64,000 nucleotides of DNA from Pseudomonas sp. StFLB209 (GCF_000829415.1 NZ_AP014637.1:558001-622000), one strand, 5' to 3'; positions 18,349 to 27,307 are shown, counted from the stretch's first letter. Made by a program: numbers and translations. Notes: generated by a model not told the origin, from the letters alone.

Positions 18349-19506
18349 ATGACTAACGGACGCGATCTTCGTATCGACTTCTTCCGGGGCCTGGCCCTGA
18401 TTTTCATTTTCTGGGACCACGTGCCAGACAACCCGCTGGCCCAGTTGACGGTGCGCAACTTCGGTTTCAGCGACGCCGCAGAGATCTTCGTATTCCTGGC
18501 CGGCTACGCCTCTATCCTTGCTTATGGCCGTATCTATCAGCGCGACGGCTGGCTGGTTTCGAGCATCCGCATCCTGCGGCGTACCTGGGTGCTGTATGTG
18601 GTGCATATCTTCCTGCTCACCCTGCTGATGGGCATCGTCTTCGTGGCCAACAACTACGTCGACACCCGCGACATGATCCAGCAGATGGGCCTGCAACATT
18701 TTGTCGGCAACCCGCAACAGGCCTTGGCCGATGAGCTGCTGCTGCGCTTCAAGCCCAACCTCACCGACCCGTTACCGCTCTACATCCTGTTGCTGCTGGC
18801 GCTGCCCCTGTATCTGCCGCTGATGCTGCGCCGTATCGAGCTGGCGGTGGCGGCCTCGGTAGTGCTGTACATGATGGTCCCGCTGTACGGCTGGAACCTG
18901 CGCTCCTACGAGGGCGGTGGCGTGTGGTACTTCAACCCGGTCGCCTGGCAACTGGTGTTTGTCCTCGGTGGCGCCCTGGCCTTGTATAACCAGCGTCCGC
19001 AGCCACCTGAGCAGCGCCCGCTGAGCCAGCAACCACTGTTTATCCTGGCGGCGATCTATCTGATTATCGCCGGCGTACTGACCTTCAATGAAAAGTGGCC
19101 AGCAGTGCATGCGGCGCTGGTCTCCGCCCTGCATCTGGAAGGCCTGTACCCGATCAGCAAAACCGACCTGGCACCGCCACGCCTGCTGCACTTTGTGGCA
19201 CTGGTGTATGTGGTCGCCAAACTGCTGCCACGCCACAGCGACTGGCTGAACAACTGGCCGGCGCAGCAGACCTGCCTGATGGGTCGTTACTCGCTGGAGA
19301 TCTTCTGCCTGGGCGTGCTGCTCGCCCCGCTGGCCGACGCCGCCAACGCCTTGGCCGGCGACACCTGGTCGATGCGGATCATCACCGCCCTGCTCGGCCT
19401 GGGCCTGATGATGCTGATGGCCAACGGTCTGGAGCTCAACAAACGTCTGGGTAATGGCAAGCCGGTAGCCCAGACGAGCAAAAAACTGCGGACGGCTTCG
19501 CGCTGA
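18349..19506 (+). CDS. opgC: OpgC-like membrane acyltransferase
   Basis: Inner-membrane protein, 385 residues, about ten hydrophobic segments. The N-terminus NGRDLRIDFFRGLALIFIFW, followed by DHVPDNPLAQLT and AAEIFVFLAGYASILAYG, fits the OpgC domain family, which adds succinyl or similar groups to periplasmic glucans. Start ATG 18349 begins the conserved region; the open frame upstream has no homology. The glucan synthesis genes opgGH are not in this window, so the exact acceptor is inferred. A perfect 18-base palindrome lies shortly after the stop. Confidence 0.82.
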   Translation: MTNGRDLRIDFFRGLALIFIFWDHVPDNPLAQLTVRNFGFSDAAEIFVFLAGYASILAYGRIYQRDGWLVSSIRILRRTWVLYVVHIFLLTLLMGIVFVANNYVDTRDMIQQMGLQHFVGNPQQALADELLLRFKPNLTDPLPLYILLLLALPLYLPLMLRRIELAVAASVVLYMMVPLYGWNLRSYEGGGVWYFNPVAWQLVFVLGGALALYNQRPQPPEQRPLSQQPLFILAAIYLIIAGVLTFNEKWPAVHAALVSALHLEGLYPISKTDLAPPRLLHFVALVYVVAKLLPRHSDWLNNWPAQQTCLMGRYSLEIFCLGVLLAPLADAANALAGDTWSMRIITALLGLGLMMLMANGLELNKRLGNGKPVAQTSKKLRTASR

Positions 19507-19542
19507 GTGATGTTTCGGAAAAGTCCTACTGCATAATCAGGT

Positions 19543-19560
19543 CAGGCTCCCGGGAGCCTG
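19543..19560. repeat. Perfect 18-base palindrome
   Basis: CAGGCTCCCGGGAGCCTG reads the same on both strands. It lies 37 bases after the opgC stop and just before the first paralogue of the accessory block. It could end the opgC transcript (no T-run follows) or be a binding site; neither is shown. Confidence 0.55.
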
Positions 19561-19566
19561 GCCGTT

Positions 19567-20271
19567 ATGCCGGAAGTGACCATTCCACAAGAGGACATCA
19601 CTTTGAACGGTATCGATACTTCAGCCAATTACCTGAACCAGCAGCAACGGGTCTGGCGCCCTCCCCTACCCCCTACGCCATCTAGCTCCAATGAAATCAG
19701 CCAGGCCCTCGTGGACAAATCCACGTCGCCAAAGTCTGCCACCGACAGTTTCTATCAATACGAAGAACAACCGTGGCTGAATGAGAGTGGCGAAGGCGCG
19801 ATCTGCGCCAAGACGATGTACCTGCGGTATCAGCACGCCGCCAGCATGATAGATCTGGCTTTAATGCACGTATGCTATGCAGATATTCGTAACAAACTGT
19901 ACGATACCCATCCAGAGTTGGCTGCAAAAAAGTTTGGCTTTACGCTGGATGAAAGCGCCAACCTGATGATTCTCGACTACGACAATACCCTGTCGCATCA
20001 GGAGCGAGACTTTCTCGGTAATCTCCTGAACAACCATGCAAACTTGAAAGGACTGGCACAGCGTCACGCCAAGGTCATGATGACGCTGCTTGACCACGAC
20101 ACCGATACTTTTGGCAATCGTTACAGCCTGACACTGGATAACTTCAGGCACACGATTGATTACGCAAAGATCCTGGAGCAAGGACCAGGAAAAATGCATA
20201 AGGAGTGGATCCGCCAAGTACATAACAACGCTGAAACACGCGACGCTTCAAACCTGCATATCGAGGCTTGA
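19567..20271 (+). CDS. Unrecognised accessory protein, paralogue A
   Basis: 234 residues, not recognised. A proline/serine-rich N-terminal third (RPPLPPTPSSSNEIS) leads to SFYQYEEQPW, then a helical region with HPELAAKKFGFTL, LSHQERDFLGNLLN, a His-rich VMMTLLDHDTDTF and DNFRHTIDYAKIL. The same landmarks recur in the gene at 21540-22298, so the two are paralogues. No signal peptide or membrane segment. Start: ATG 19567, or TTG 19603, which has AGAGG eight bases upstream; this is unresolved. Base use is visibly richer in A and T than in the flanking genes, suggesting acquisition. Function unknown. Confidence 0.75.
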   Translation: MPEVTIPQEDITLNGIDTSANYLNQQQRVWRPPLPPTPSSSNEISQALVDKSTSPKSATDSFYQYEEQPWLNESGEGAICAKTMYLRYQHAASMIDLALMHVCYADIRNKLYDTHPELAAKKFGFTLDESANLMILDYDNTLSHQERDFLGNLLNNHANLKGLAQRHAKVMMTLLDHDTDTFGNRYSLTLDNFRHTIDYAKILEQGPGKMHKEWIRQVHNNAETRDASNLHIEA

Positions 20272-20316
20272 AGCGTGCGCCCCTGATCAGGCCACCCTGA
20301 TCAGGGTTGACTATCA

Positions 20317-21249
20317 TCAATTATTTGGTCTCACGCTTTTCACCAACTTCTGGCTGCAGATATGCCCTAAAAAGAACACATGGGGCTGCTCCGCCTTTGA
20401 CGATCGCAATGCATTGCTAGCAGAATATCCAGCCACAAGATAATGACTTTTCCAAGTGTTAAAGCCTTGCTGTTTATGAACAAAACTCTCGGCTTCATAA
20501 CCACCTGTACAACGTCCCAATTCGACCATTTTGGATGCCTGCCCCTTCTCATCACTGATCAGAGAAAACCTGATTTCCGGCCGCACATGCTCCTTGTACC
20601 CCAGAGAAAATGCGGCAACACCCCCTGCAAGCGGCACGTTTTTGCTATCAGTGAAGCGAACATCCAGTAGAGCTTGTTTATAAGCCTGCGTAGCAAGCCA
20701 CGCCGGTACTGTTCTGCCTCCCGAAATCCTGATAACACCTGCCTCGTCATGCAGGTCATACTTCAGAACAGGCAACGATCCAAATGCGAGGTTGTAACTA
20801 CCAGCAGGAACCTCGCCAGGAACCGCAGGTGAGACCCTGACAATCATCTCGTGACCCGGTTGCAGCCCTGAAAAAACGACCTCTTCCGAGGTCAGCTGTT
20901 TCCATTCGTCATTTTCTCGGTACTCGATTTTCCATGGGTTCTTGTACGGCATCGCGTTACCAGGCGTGGATAGCAGGATATCCTGCCCGCGAAGGGCAAC
21001 GAACCCGTAGTAATGAACCGGGTTTTGCTTGCTCAAATGGTCAGAGATCGAACTGATTTTGTCAGGCAAAACAGTGAAGCGAGGTTGGGAAGACTCGCCA
21101 GTACCCCCATTGTCGATTTGCCCGGTTGCGGTCTGAGCAAGAGGCTCTGGAGCCAGACCTTCAGCGACTGCACAGGTGGTGTGAGCAGAGCATATAAAAC
21201 CCGACAACATAATGACCGCAATCATTTCTTTTTTTAGATAGTTCATCAT
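20317..21249 (-). CDS. Exported beta-rich protein of unknown function
   Basis: 310 residues with a signal peptide (hydrophobic MIAVIMLSGFICSA after KK, cleavage probably near CAVA-EG), so periplasmic or secreted. A Thr/Gly/Gln-rich linker is followed by a beta-rich domain (about residues 55-165, with VHYYGFVALRGQDILLSTPG) and a second one (about 175-285) containing VPLAGGVAAFSLGY and a GRCTGGYEAESF stretch; an Ig-like fold is plausible but not proven. It lies between, and opposite to, two paralogous genes. A+T-rich codon use. A 14-base perfect palindrome lies 23 bases upstream. Not recognised; function not assigned. Confidence 0.72.
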   Translation of the reverse strand: MMNYLKKEMIAVIMLSGFICSAHTTCAVAEGLAPEPLAQTATGQIDNGGTGESSQPRFTVLPDKISSISDHLSKQNPVHYYGFVALRGQDILLSTPGNAMPYKNPWKIEYRENDEWKQLTSEEVVFSGLQPGHEMIVRVSPAVPGEVPAGSYNLAFGSLPVLKYDLHDEAGVIRISGGRTVPAWLATQAYKQALLDVRFTDSKNVPLAGGVAAFSLGYKEHVRPEIRFSLISDEKGQASKMVELGRCTGGYEAESFVHKQQGFNTWKSHYLVAGYSASNALRSSKAEQPHVFFLGHICSQKLVKSVRPNN

Positions 21250-21271
21250 TCAATCCTCAATCGATTAAAGC

Positions 21272-21285
21272 ACGATATTTATCGT
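21272..21285. promoter_or_regulatory. Palindrome upstream of the exported protein gene
   Basis: ACGATA-TT-TATCGT is a perfect 14-base inverted repeat 23 bases before the minus-strand start at 21249, in an A+T-rich gap, a position suitable for an operator. No regulator is identified. The rest of 21250-21499 shows no gene or clear terminator. Confidence 0.4.
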
Positions 21286-21499
21286 ACCCATTGAGGACCT
21301 AATCGATATTCGAGACACCGTTCAAGTCAAAAACATACAAGCTGAAAATTCCTACAGCTCAATCAGACCACGACAAGACCATCAGAATTCGACACACCTC
21401 ACAACACCAAAATCATCGGAAATCTCCTACACCTTTATCAGGACAAGTTCTCATGATCCCTGCCGTTACTCAGGACATTCACCCAATGAGTAAACTGCC

Positions 21500-21682
21500 A
21501 TGGAAATTCGCCCTGCCGTAAACCCCGCTCCGAACATGCTTGATGCAATGCACCGGGCCGCCCAAAACACCGCGGTGCAGGAACCCTCCAAAAAAACAGT
21601 CGATGCCCCCCCACTACTCGATGGTCAATGCCTGGCCCGGCAGAACGTTTTTGAAAGTCGATGTTCAGCCACGAACTTGTAA
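21500..21682 (+). other. Probable displaced N-terminus of paralogue B
   Basis: A 60-codon open frame beginning MEIRPAVNPAPNMLDAMHRA and rich in G/C-ending codons ends at a TAA at 21680. It lies one frame away from, and overlaps, the start of the gene at 21540-22298. Two 7-base homopolymers (A at 21590-21596 and C at 21606-21612) lie inside. Removing one base from either run would fuse this frame to the downstream gene and give an N-terminus of the length seen in paralogue A. Confidence 0.5.
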
Positions 21683-22298
21683 CTGTTCAGAAGCCCCAGC
21701 CTTAAAAGCGGATAGATCATCAAGCTTTTATGAATACACACCCACGCCTTGGCCATCGACCGCTTCCGGGGACAAGGATGCTTGCGATCTTACGGACAGT
21801 TTTGACGAGGCAAGCCGTGCGCTTTATCTCAATAGCGTCATTGAGCGTTCCAGCCTTGCTCTGAACGCCATGTGCGATGACTACTATGAGTTTCGCCGTC
21901 AGTTAGCCTTTCTGAACCCTGAGCTGGCGGACAAATATTTCGGCTTTACCTTGGGCCCTGACCTGAAAATCAAGGTGACTGATCCCGATGAGGTACTGAC
22001 ACCCGCCGAACTGAGCTACCTGACCGAAAAGCTCAACGAACGCGAGACACTGAAAGAAAACCTGCACCAACATACCCGTACCGTCATGGAACTGGTCGAT
22101 CACCTCCCGGAACTATTTGGCGCTGGCTATGTGGTGGATCTGCAGAACTATCACAAGATCATCGACTACGGGCAAATTTTCACCCGTAACAGCATTGGCA
22201 ATTTCATGGATACCTGGGCATATCAGGTTGAACGCCATGCCCAAAGGCGTGAAGCCACTGAAGAGCATCGGGATCATCATGTCGATGTCAAAGCCTGA
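21540..22298 (+). CDS. Unrecognised accessory protein, paralogue B (N-terminus probably frameshifted)
   Basis: 252 codons as read from ATG 21540. From SFYEYTPTPW onward it parallels the protein at 19567-20271: NPELADKYFGFTL, LTPAELSYLTEKLN, VMELVDHLPELFG and LQNYHKIIDYGQIF. It ends in a charged, His-rich tail (EEHRDHHVDVKA). No signal peptide. The first 50 residues (cysteine- and proline-rich, no ribosome site) look like out-of-frame translation, and a better N-terminus lies in the neighbouring frame, so a single-base shift in a homopolymer is likely. Whether the gene is active, phase-variable or decayed is unknown. Function unknown. Confidence 0.68.
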   Translation: MMQCTGPPKTPRCRNPPKKQSMPPHYSMVNAWPGRTFLKVDVQPRTCNCSEAPALKADRSSSFYEYTPTPWPSTASGDKDACDLTDSFDEASRALYLNSVIERSSLALNAMCDDYYEFRRQLAFLNPELADKYFGFTLGPDLKIKVTDPDEVLTPAELSYLTEKLNERETLKENLHQHTRTVMELVDHLPELFGAGYVVDLQNYHKIIDYGQIFTRNSIGNFMDTWAYQVERHAQRREATEEHRDHHVDVKA

Positions 22299-22304
22299 AC
22301 GCCC

Positions 22305-23234
22305 TCAATTCAGATACTGCAAAAAGTCTTCGAATTCTTGGGCAATCACCGGCACCTCGCCCAACAGATAATCGCGCAACTCACGCATCTGCCGCGCCTT
22401 GGGGCTGGTCTTCAGCCACACCAGATAGTAAGCATCGCCGGTGGCCACGACCTGGCGCAGTGGCAGGTGCAATCGCCCATCAGCCACTTCCTGAGCCGCC
22501 AGCAGCAGGTCGACCACGGAAACGCCCAGCCCCTGAGTGGCGGCGCTGATGCCCTGGTCCAGGGTGTCGAACAGCTGCCCGCGCTCAAGACTCACCAGAT
22601 CCTGGGCACCGACCCGGCTCAGCCAGCGGCGCCAGTCACGCCGGTCGGCAGACGGGTGCAGCAGTTCGACGCTGTTCAGTTGTGCCAGTTCGACGCCTTC
22701 GGCAGGCAAATAGTCGGGCCGGCAGACCGGCACCAGCCACTCATCAAACAGCTTGCAGCTTTCGATGTCGGCGCCAAAGTGCCCGGCGCCCAGCAGGATC
22801 GCGCAGTCGTAGGGTTCGGCATACAGGTCAACGCTGTCGATGTCCATCCAGACACTGGAGAGCTGCACTTCGCTGTGCTGGCCGGCCTTTCTGAAACGAT
22901 CAAGAACCCTGAGCAACCAACGGATGGTCAGGGTGGACGGGGCTTTGAGGCGGACAATATCGCGGCCGCTTTTGAGCAGCGCACAGGCGTTTTCGATGAT
23001 TTTGAAGCCGGCCTTCAATTCATTGGCCAACAGCCGCCCCTGCTCGGTGAGGCGCAGACGTGGGCCATGGCGCTCGAACAGCTCGCAGTCGAACAACGAT
23101 TCAAGATTCTTGACGTGATGGCTGACTGCGCTCTGGGTCACTGACAGTTCTTGCGCGGCTTTGCTGAACGAGCCGTGTCGGGCGGCGATTTCAAACGCGC
23201 GAAGGGCGTAGAGCGCGGTAATACGTTCGCTCAT
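22305..23234 (-). CDS. LysR-family transcriptional regulator (GcvA-like)
   Basis: 309 residues. The helix-turn-helix region (ALRAFEIAARHGSFSKAAQ, then QSAVSHHVKNLESLFDCELF) is classic for the GcvA/AmpR-like branch, followed by a substrate-binding-type effector domain. ATG at 23232-23234 is chosen; a slightly longer frame starts 12 bases upstream. It is divergent from a LysE-type exporter gene about 110 bases away, the usual arrangement in which the regulator controls the exporter and itself. Ends six bases from paralogue B on the other strand. Confidence 0.88.
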   Translation of the reverse strand: MSERITALYALRAFEIAARHGSFSKAAQELSVTQSAVSHHVKNLESLFDCELFERHGPRLRLTEQGRLLANELKAGFKIIENACALLKSGRDIVRLKAPSTLTIRWLLRVLDRFRKAGQHSEVQLSSVWMDIDSVDLYAEPYDCAILLGAGHFGADIESCKLFDEWLVPVCRPDYLPAEGVELAQLNSVELLHPSADRRDWRRWLSRVGAQDLVSLERGQLFDTLDQGISAATQGLGVSVVDLLLAAQEVADGRLHLPLRQVVATGDAYYLVWLKTSPKARQMRELRDYLLGEVPVIAQEFEDFLQYLN

Positions 23235-23342
23235 GCAAACATCCATGATGAGTTGAACTCATAGTAGGTCAGAAGCCAACCCGTTTTACAACGTGGGTTC
23301 CTGACTTAACAATTCGCGCCTTTCATAAATAAAACTCACCGG

Positions 23343-23972
23343 GTGCCGACTGTGAACACCGCCTTGCTACTGAGCTACGTCCTTACCGTGTCGCTACTGA
23401 TCGCAACCCCTGGGCCGGTGGTGGCGCTGGTGGTCAATACCGCAAGCCGGAGTGGGCCGAAACGCGCCATGGCCACCGCGCTTGGCAGCAATTGGGGTTC
23501 ACTGGTGCTGATCGGCGTGGCGGCCTGGATCATCATCGCCAGCGCAGCACTCGATACCCGGCTGCTGAGCCTGCTCAGCTTGCTGGGCTGTGTAGTGATC
23601 GGTTATCTGGCGGTCGGCAGCCTGCGCGAGGCGATGGTGTGCGAGACGGCGACCCAGCCGATCAGCCCGGTGACCCAAGGCGGCTTGCTGCAAGGTTTTG
23701 TGGTGGGCATTTGCAACCCCAAGGACATCATTTTCTTTGTCTCGTTTTTTCCGCAGTTTCTTCAGGTCAGCCACTCATTGAAGACCAGCCTGGCAGTGCT
23801 GTCGCTGCTGTGGGTGCTTATCGACCTGCTGATACTGGGGGCCTGGATCATGATCGCCGGGCGCCTGAGCAAAGCGGGCAACAGCCGGTTGATCAGCCTG
23901 TGCTCCGGTGTTGCGCTGTTGTTGATCGCGCTGCTAGGCCTTGCTTACAACCTGCGTGCGCTGTGGGCATAG
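23343..23972 (+). CDS. LysE/RhtB-family amino acid exporter
   Basis: Inner-membrane exporter, 209 residues with about six hydrophobic segments. The N-terminal ATPGPVVALVVNTASRSGPKRA and the GICNPKDIIFFVSFFPQF motif identify the LysE/RhtB family, which expels amino acids such as threonine or homoserine lactone-type compounds; the substrate is not readable. The start is GTG 23343 or GTG 23352; neither has a strong ribosome site. Divergently paired with the LysR gene. Confidence 0.88.
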   Translation: MPTVNTALLLSYVLTVSLLIATPGPVVALVVNTASRSGPKRAMATALGSNWGSLVLIGVAAWIIIASAALDTRLLSLLSLLGCVVIGYLAVGSLREAMVCETATQPISPVTQGGLLQGFVVGICNPKDIIFFVSFFPQFLQVSHSLKTSLAVLSLLWVLIDLLILGAWIMIAGRLSKAGNSRLISLCSGVALLLIALLGLAYNLRALWA

Positions 23973-24060
23973 AACCGATTGCCGGACAATTTCCGTCGTA
24001 CCGCGTCGTCAGCGTCTAAGCTTGTGGCAAGTGCGTTGAGAGGGCCGGGGCCAATCGATT

Positions 24061-27000
24061 ATGGGCGTATTACGGCATTCCGATAGCGGGCACCAGAAGA
24101 CCCAGGCCGACCCGAATGACAACCGGCCACAGCAGCCCCCTCCACGCCGCAAGCGGTATGGCTGGCGAGTGTTCTGGGTCTTGGTGGTGATGGGGGGGGT
24201 GGCGCTTGGCGTGGCGATCGAACACGAAACCCGCAGTTCACGCCTGCAAGCCCAGGAAATCAGCCGCTTTGCCGCCCGCCTGAGCTGGTCGATGCAACCC
24301 GGCCCGAGCAATCAGCGCATCTATCCCGGTGACGGCCCGTTCGACAAGCGTCTGGGCTATTCGGCGCTCGACCAGTTTCTGCCACGGCTGCTCAAACGCG
24401 ACTACCTGATCACCGAACAAACCCGCTTCTCGCCGGAGTTGATGCGCTACGCCGAACACGGCTTCTTCGTGCCCTACCAGGAAAAGATCCAGGCCGGGCT
24501 GACCATCACTGATTGCCGTGCCGCGCCGCTGTATCAGTTCCATTATCCGCAGCAGTTGTACCCCGACTTCGCGTCTATTCCGCCGCTGGTGGTACAGAGT
24601 CTGTTGTTCATCGAAAACCGCAATCTGCTCGACCCGCAGCAACCGCTGGCCAACCCGGCAGTGGACTGGCCGCGTTTCGTCAAGGCGGCCTGGTCACAGG
24701 TTGCCAAGCTGCTGTCGTTGCCCGGCCAGTCGGCCGGCGGCAGTACCCTGGCGACCCAACTGGAAAAGTACCGCCACTCGCCCGACGGGCTGACCCTGAC
24801 CGGCGCCGAAAAACTGCGCCAGATGTTCTCTGCCAGCGTGCGGGCCTATCAGGCCGGTGAGCACACCCTGGAGGCACGGCAGAACGTCGTGCGCGATTAT
24901 CTCAACAGCGTACCGCTGTCGGCAGTACCCGGACACGGTGAAGTCCACGGTCTGGCTGAAGGGTTGCGGGTCTGGTTTGGTGCCGACTTCCAGAGCAGCA
25001 ACCAGCACCTCAATGCCCCGGCCGAAACCGCCAAGGCGCTGGCGGCCAAGGCTCTGGCGTTGCGTGAAGTGCTGTCACTGGTGATCGCCCAGCGCCGTCC
25101 TTCGCATTATCTGTCCAAGGGCCGCCACGAACTGGCCGAGCTGACCGACAGCCATATCCGCCTGCTGGCCAACGCCGGGGTGCTCGACCGGCAACTGGCC
25201 GACGCGACCCTGGCCGCGCAGGTGACCTACCGCGACTGGCAGCAACAACCGACCTGGCAACCCATGGAAGGTAACAAGGGCATCAGCGTCGCGCGCAGTC
25301 GGCTGTCGAGCATGCTCGACCGACCTTTCTATGACCTGGACCGTCTCGACCTGTCGGCCACCACCACCTTGCAGGGCGAGTTGCAGGACAAGGTGACCCA
25401 GTACCTGCGCCAACTGGCCGATCCGGCATTTGCCGCCAGCCTGGGTCTTATCGGCGAGCGCCTGTTGAGCCCGGCCAGCACCGCCCAGGTGCGCTACAGT
25501 TTTACCCTGTTCGAGCGCAGCGCCGACGGTTTTCGGGTCCGTATCCAGACCGACAGCACCGACCAACCCTTCGACATCAACGAAGGCAGCAAGCTGGAAC
25601 TGGGCTCTACCGCCAAGCTGCGGGTACTGACCACTTACCTTGAAATCATCGCCGAACTGCATCAACGCTATGCCGGCATGAGTGCGCCCGAGCTGCGTAA
25701 AGTCCCGGTGGAAGCGCCGGACCTGCTGACCCGCTGGGCAGTCGATTACCTGATCCAGAACCCGGACCGCGACCTGCCGAAAATGCTCAGTGCCGCGTTG
25801 GACCGACGCTACTCGGCCAGCCCTGGCGAGCGTTTCTTTACCGGCGGCGGCCTGCATCGCTTCAACAATTTTCGCCGTGAAGACAACGGCCGGCTGCCGA
25901 CCCTGCGCGAATCCCTGCGCGAGTCGATCAACCTGCCGTTCATTCGCCTGATGCGCGATGTGGTGCGCTACAGCACTTATCAGGCACCGGGTAATAGCGC
26001 TGAGTTGCTCAAGGATGACAGCGACCCTCGGCGTCAGGAATACCTGAGCCAGTTTGCCGACCGCGAAGGCCGGGTGTTCCTGCTGCGCTTCTGGAAGCGC
26101 TACAAGGACAAGACCACCCAGCAACGCCTGGAAACCTTCCTCGATGGCATGCGCCCGACCGCCTCGCGGCTGGCAGCGGTGCACCGCTATCTGCTGCCGG
26201 CGGCAGATCAGGCCACCTTCAACAACTTCGTGCGGGCCCACCTGGCTGACGGCGAGGCGGCCAAGGTGACTGAAAAACGCCTCAACGAGCTGTATAGCAG
26301 CTATGGCCCCGGTGCCTATGACCTGCCCGACCAGGGCTACATTGCCCGAGTGCACCCGCTGGACCTGTGGCTGGTGGGCTATCTGCTCAACCACCCCGAA
26401 GCGCAGTTCCGCGACGCCGTGGCGGCCAGTGTCCACGAGCGCCAGGAGGTCTATAGCTGGCTGTTCAAGAGCCGCCATAAAAGCGCACGCGACAGCCGGA
26501 TTCGCACCATGATGGAGGTCGAAGCCTTCCTGGATATCGAGCAACGCTGGCAGCGCCTGGGTTATCCGTTCGATCATCTGGTGCCGTCACTGGCCACCGC
26601 CATCGGCAGTTCCGGCGACCGCCCGGCAGCGCTGGCCGAACTGATCGGCATCATCCAGAACGACGGCATTCGCCTGCCCACCGTACGCATCGACAGCTTG
26701 CATTTTGCCGAGGGTACGCCCTACGAAACCCGTCTGGTCACCAACCCGGAGCTGGGTAAAAGGGTGCTGCCCTCGGCGGTGGCAACGGCCATGCGCGAAG
26801 CCTTGTCTGAAGTGGTCGACGGCGGCACCGCCAAACGCATTCAGGGCTCGTTCAAGCTGCAGGACGGCAGCAACCTGATCATGGGCGGCAAGACCGGCAC
26901 TGGCGACAACCGTATCCAGAGCATGAGCGCAGGCGGGCACGTGCTGCAATCACGAGCCATCAACCGCACCGCCACCTTCGTGTTTTATCTGGGCGACAAC

Positions 27001-27189
27001 CACTTCGGTACCCTCACCGCCTACGTGCCAGGCCGCGCTGCCGAAGGGTTTCGCTTCACCTCGGCGCTGCCGGTGCAGGTGCTCAAGGGGATGGCGCCGT
27101 TCCTCACGCCTTACCTGGAACAACATGGTCAGGCCATGTGCGCGGCGCCGCCAGCCGGCCCCGCTGTCGCCGGTTCAGGAGCGCAGTGA
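24061..27189 (+). CDS. Atypical bifunctional penicillin-binding protein (class A-like)
   Basis: 1042 residues, longer than usual class A PBPs (about 800). A short cytoplasmic N-terminus (QQPPPRRKRYGWR) precedes one membrane anchor (about residues 35-52). The glycosyltransferase-51 region has ENRNLL (Glu185-Asn186) where EDxxF is usual and GGSTLATQLEK for the second motif. The transpeptidase has all three motifs: STAK (Ser516, Lys519), SIN (Ser622-Asn624) and KTG (Lys944). The long spacing between SxN and KTG holds an extra region (about 640-830). It should polymerise or crosslink peptidoglycan in the periplasm. Stands alone; GT activity is uncertain because motif 1 departs from consensus. Confidence 0.85.
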   Translation: MGVLRHSDSGHQKTQADPNDNRPQQPPPRRKRYGWRVFWVLVVMGGVALGVAIEHETRSSRLQAQEISRFAARLSWSMQPGPSNQRIYPGDGPFDKRLGYSALDQFLPRLLKRDYLITEQTRFSPELMRYAEHGFFVPYQEKIQAGLTITDCRAAPLYQFHYPQQLYPDFASIPPLVVQSLLFIENRNLLDPQQPLANPAVDWPRFVKAAWSQVAKLLSLPGQSAGGSTLATQLEKYRHSPDGLTLTGAEKLRQMFSASVRAYQAGEHTLEARQNVVRDYLNSVPLSAVPGHGEVHGLAEGLRVWFGADFQSSNQHLNAPAETAKALAAKALALREVLSLVIAQRRPSHYLSKGRHELAELTDSHIRLLANAGVLDRQLADATLAAQVTYRDWQQQPTWQPMEGNKGISVARSRLSSMLDRPFYDLDRLDLSATTTLQGELQDKVTQYLRQLADPAFAASLGLIGERLLSPASTAQVRYSFTLFERSADGFRVRIQTDSTDQPFDINEGSKLELGSTAKLRVLTTYLEIIAELHQRYAGMSAPELRKVPVEAPDLLTRWAVDYLIQNPDRDLPKMLSAALDRRYSASPGERFFTGGGLHRFNNFRREDNGRLPTLRESLRESINLPFIRLMRDVVRYSTYQAPGNSAELLKDDSDPRRQEYLSQFADREGRVFLLRFWKRYKDKTTQQRLETFLDGMRPTASRLAAVHRYLLPAADQATFNNFVRAHLADGEAAKVTEKRLNELYSSYGPGAYDLPDQGYIARVHPLDLWLVGYLLNHPEAQFRDAVAASVHERQEVYSWLFKSRHKSARDSRIRTMMEVEAFLDIEQRWQRLGYPFDHLVPSLATAIGSSGDRPAALAELIGIIQNDGIRLPTVRIDSLHFAEGTPYETRLVTNPELGKRVLPSAVATAMREALSEVVDGGTAKRIQGSFKLQDGSNLIMGGKTGTGDNRIQSMSAGGHVLQSRAINRTATFVFYLGDNHFGTLTAYVPGRAAEGFRFTSALPVQVLKGMAPFLTPYLEQHGQAMCAAPPAGPAVAGSGAQ

Positions 27190-27262
27190 TAGCTCAGTAC
27201 TTCGCCCAAGATGATTCACCCAAGATGAGAATGACTCCGGATAAAGTGCTTGCGAAATCGTA

Positions 27263-27286
27263 AAGATATATCTTAAGGTATATCTA
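27263..27286. promoter_or_regulatory. Tandem palindromic operator before the yqjI-like gene
   Basis: AAGATATATCTT (27263-27274, a perfect 12-base palindrome) is followed immediately by AAGGTATATCTA (27275-27286, nearly palindromic). The pair lies 22 bases before the PadR-family start codon, so autoregulation by the PadR protein is the natural reading. The pattern resembles the TATATCT-type sites reported for E. coli YqjI. Confidence 0.65.
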
Positions 27287-27307
27287 AACGTAAACGGAGA
27301 AGCTCAG

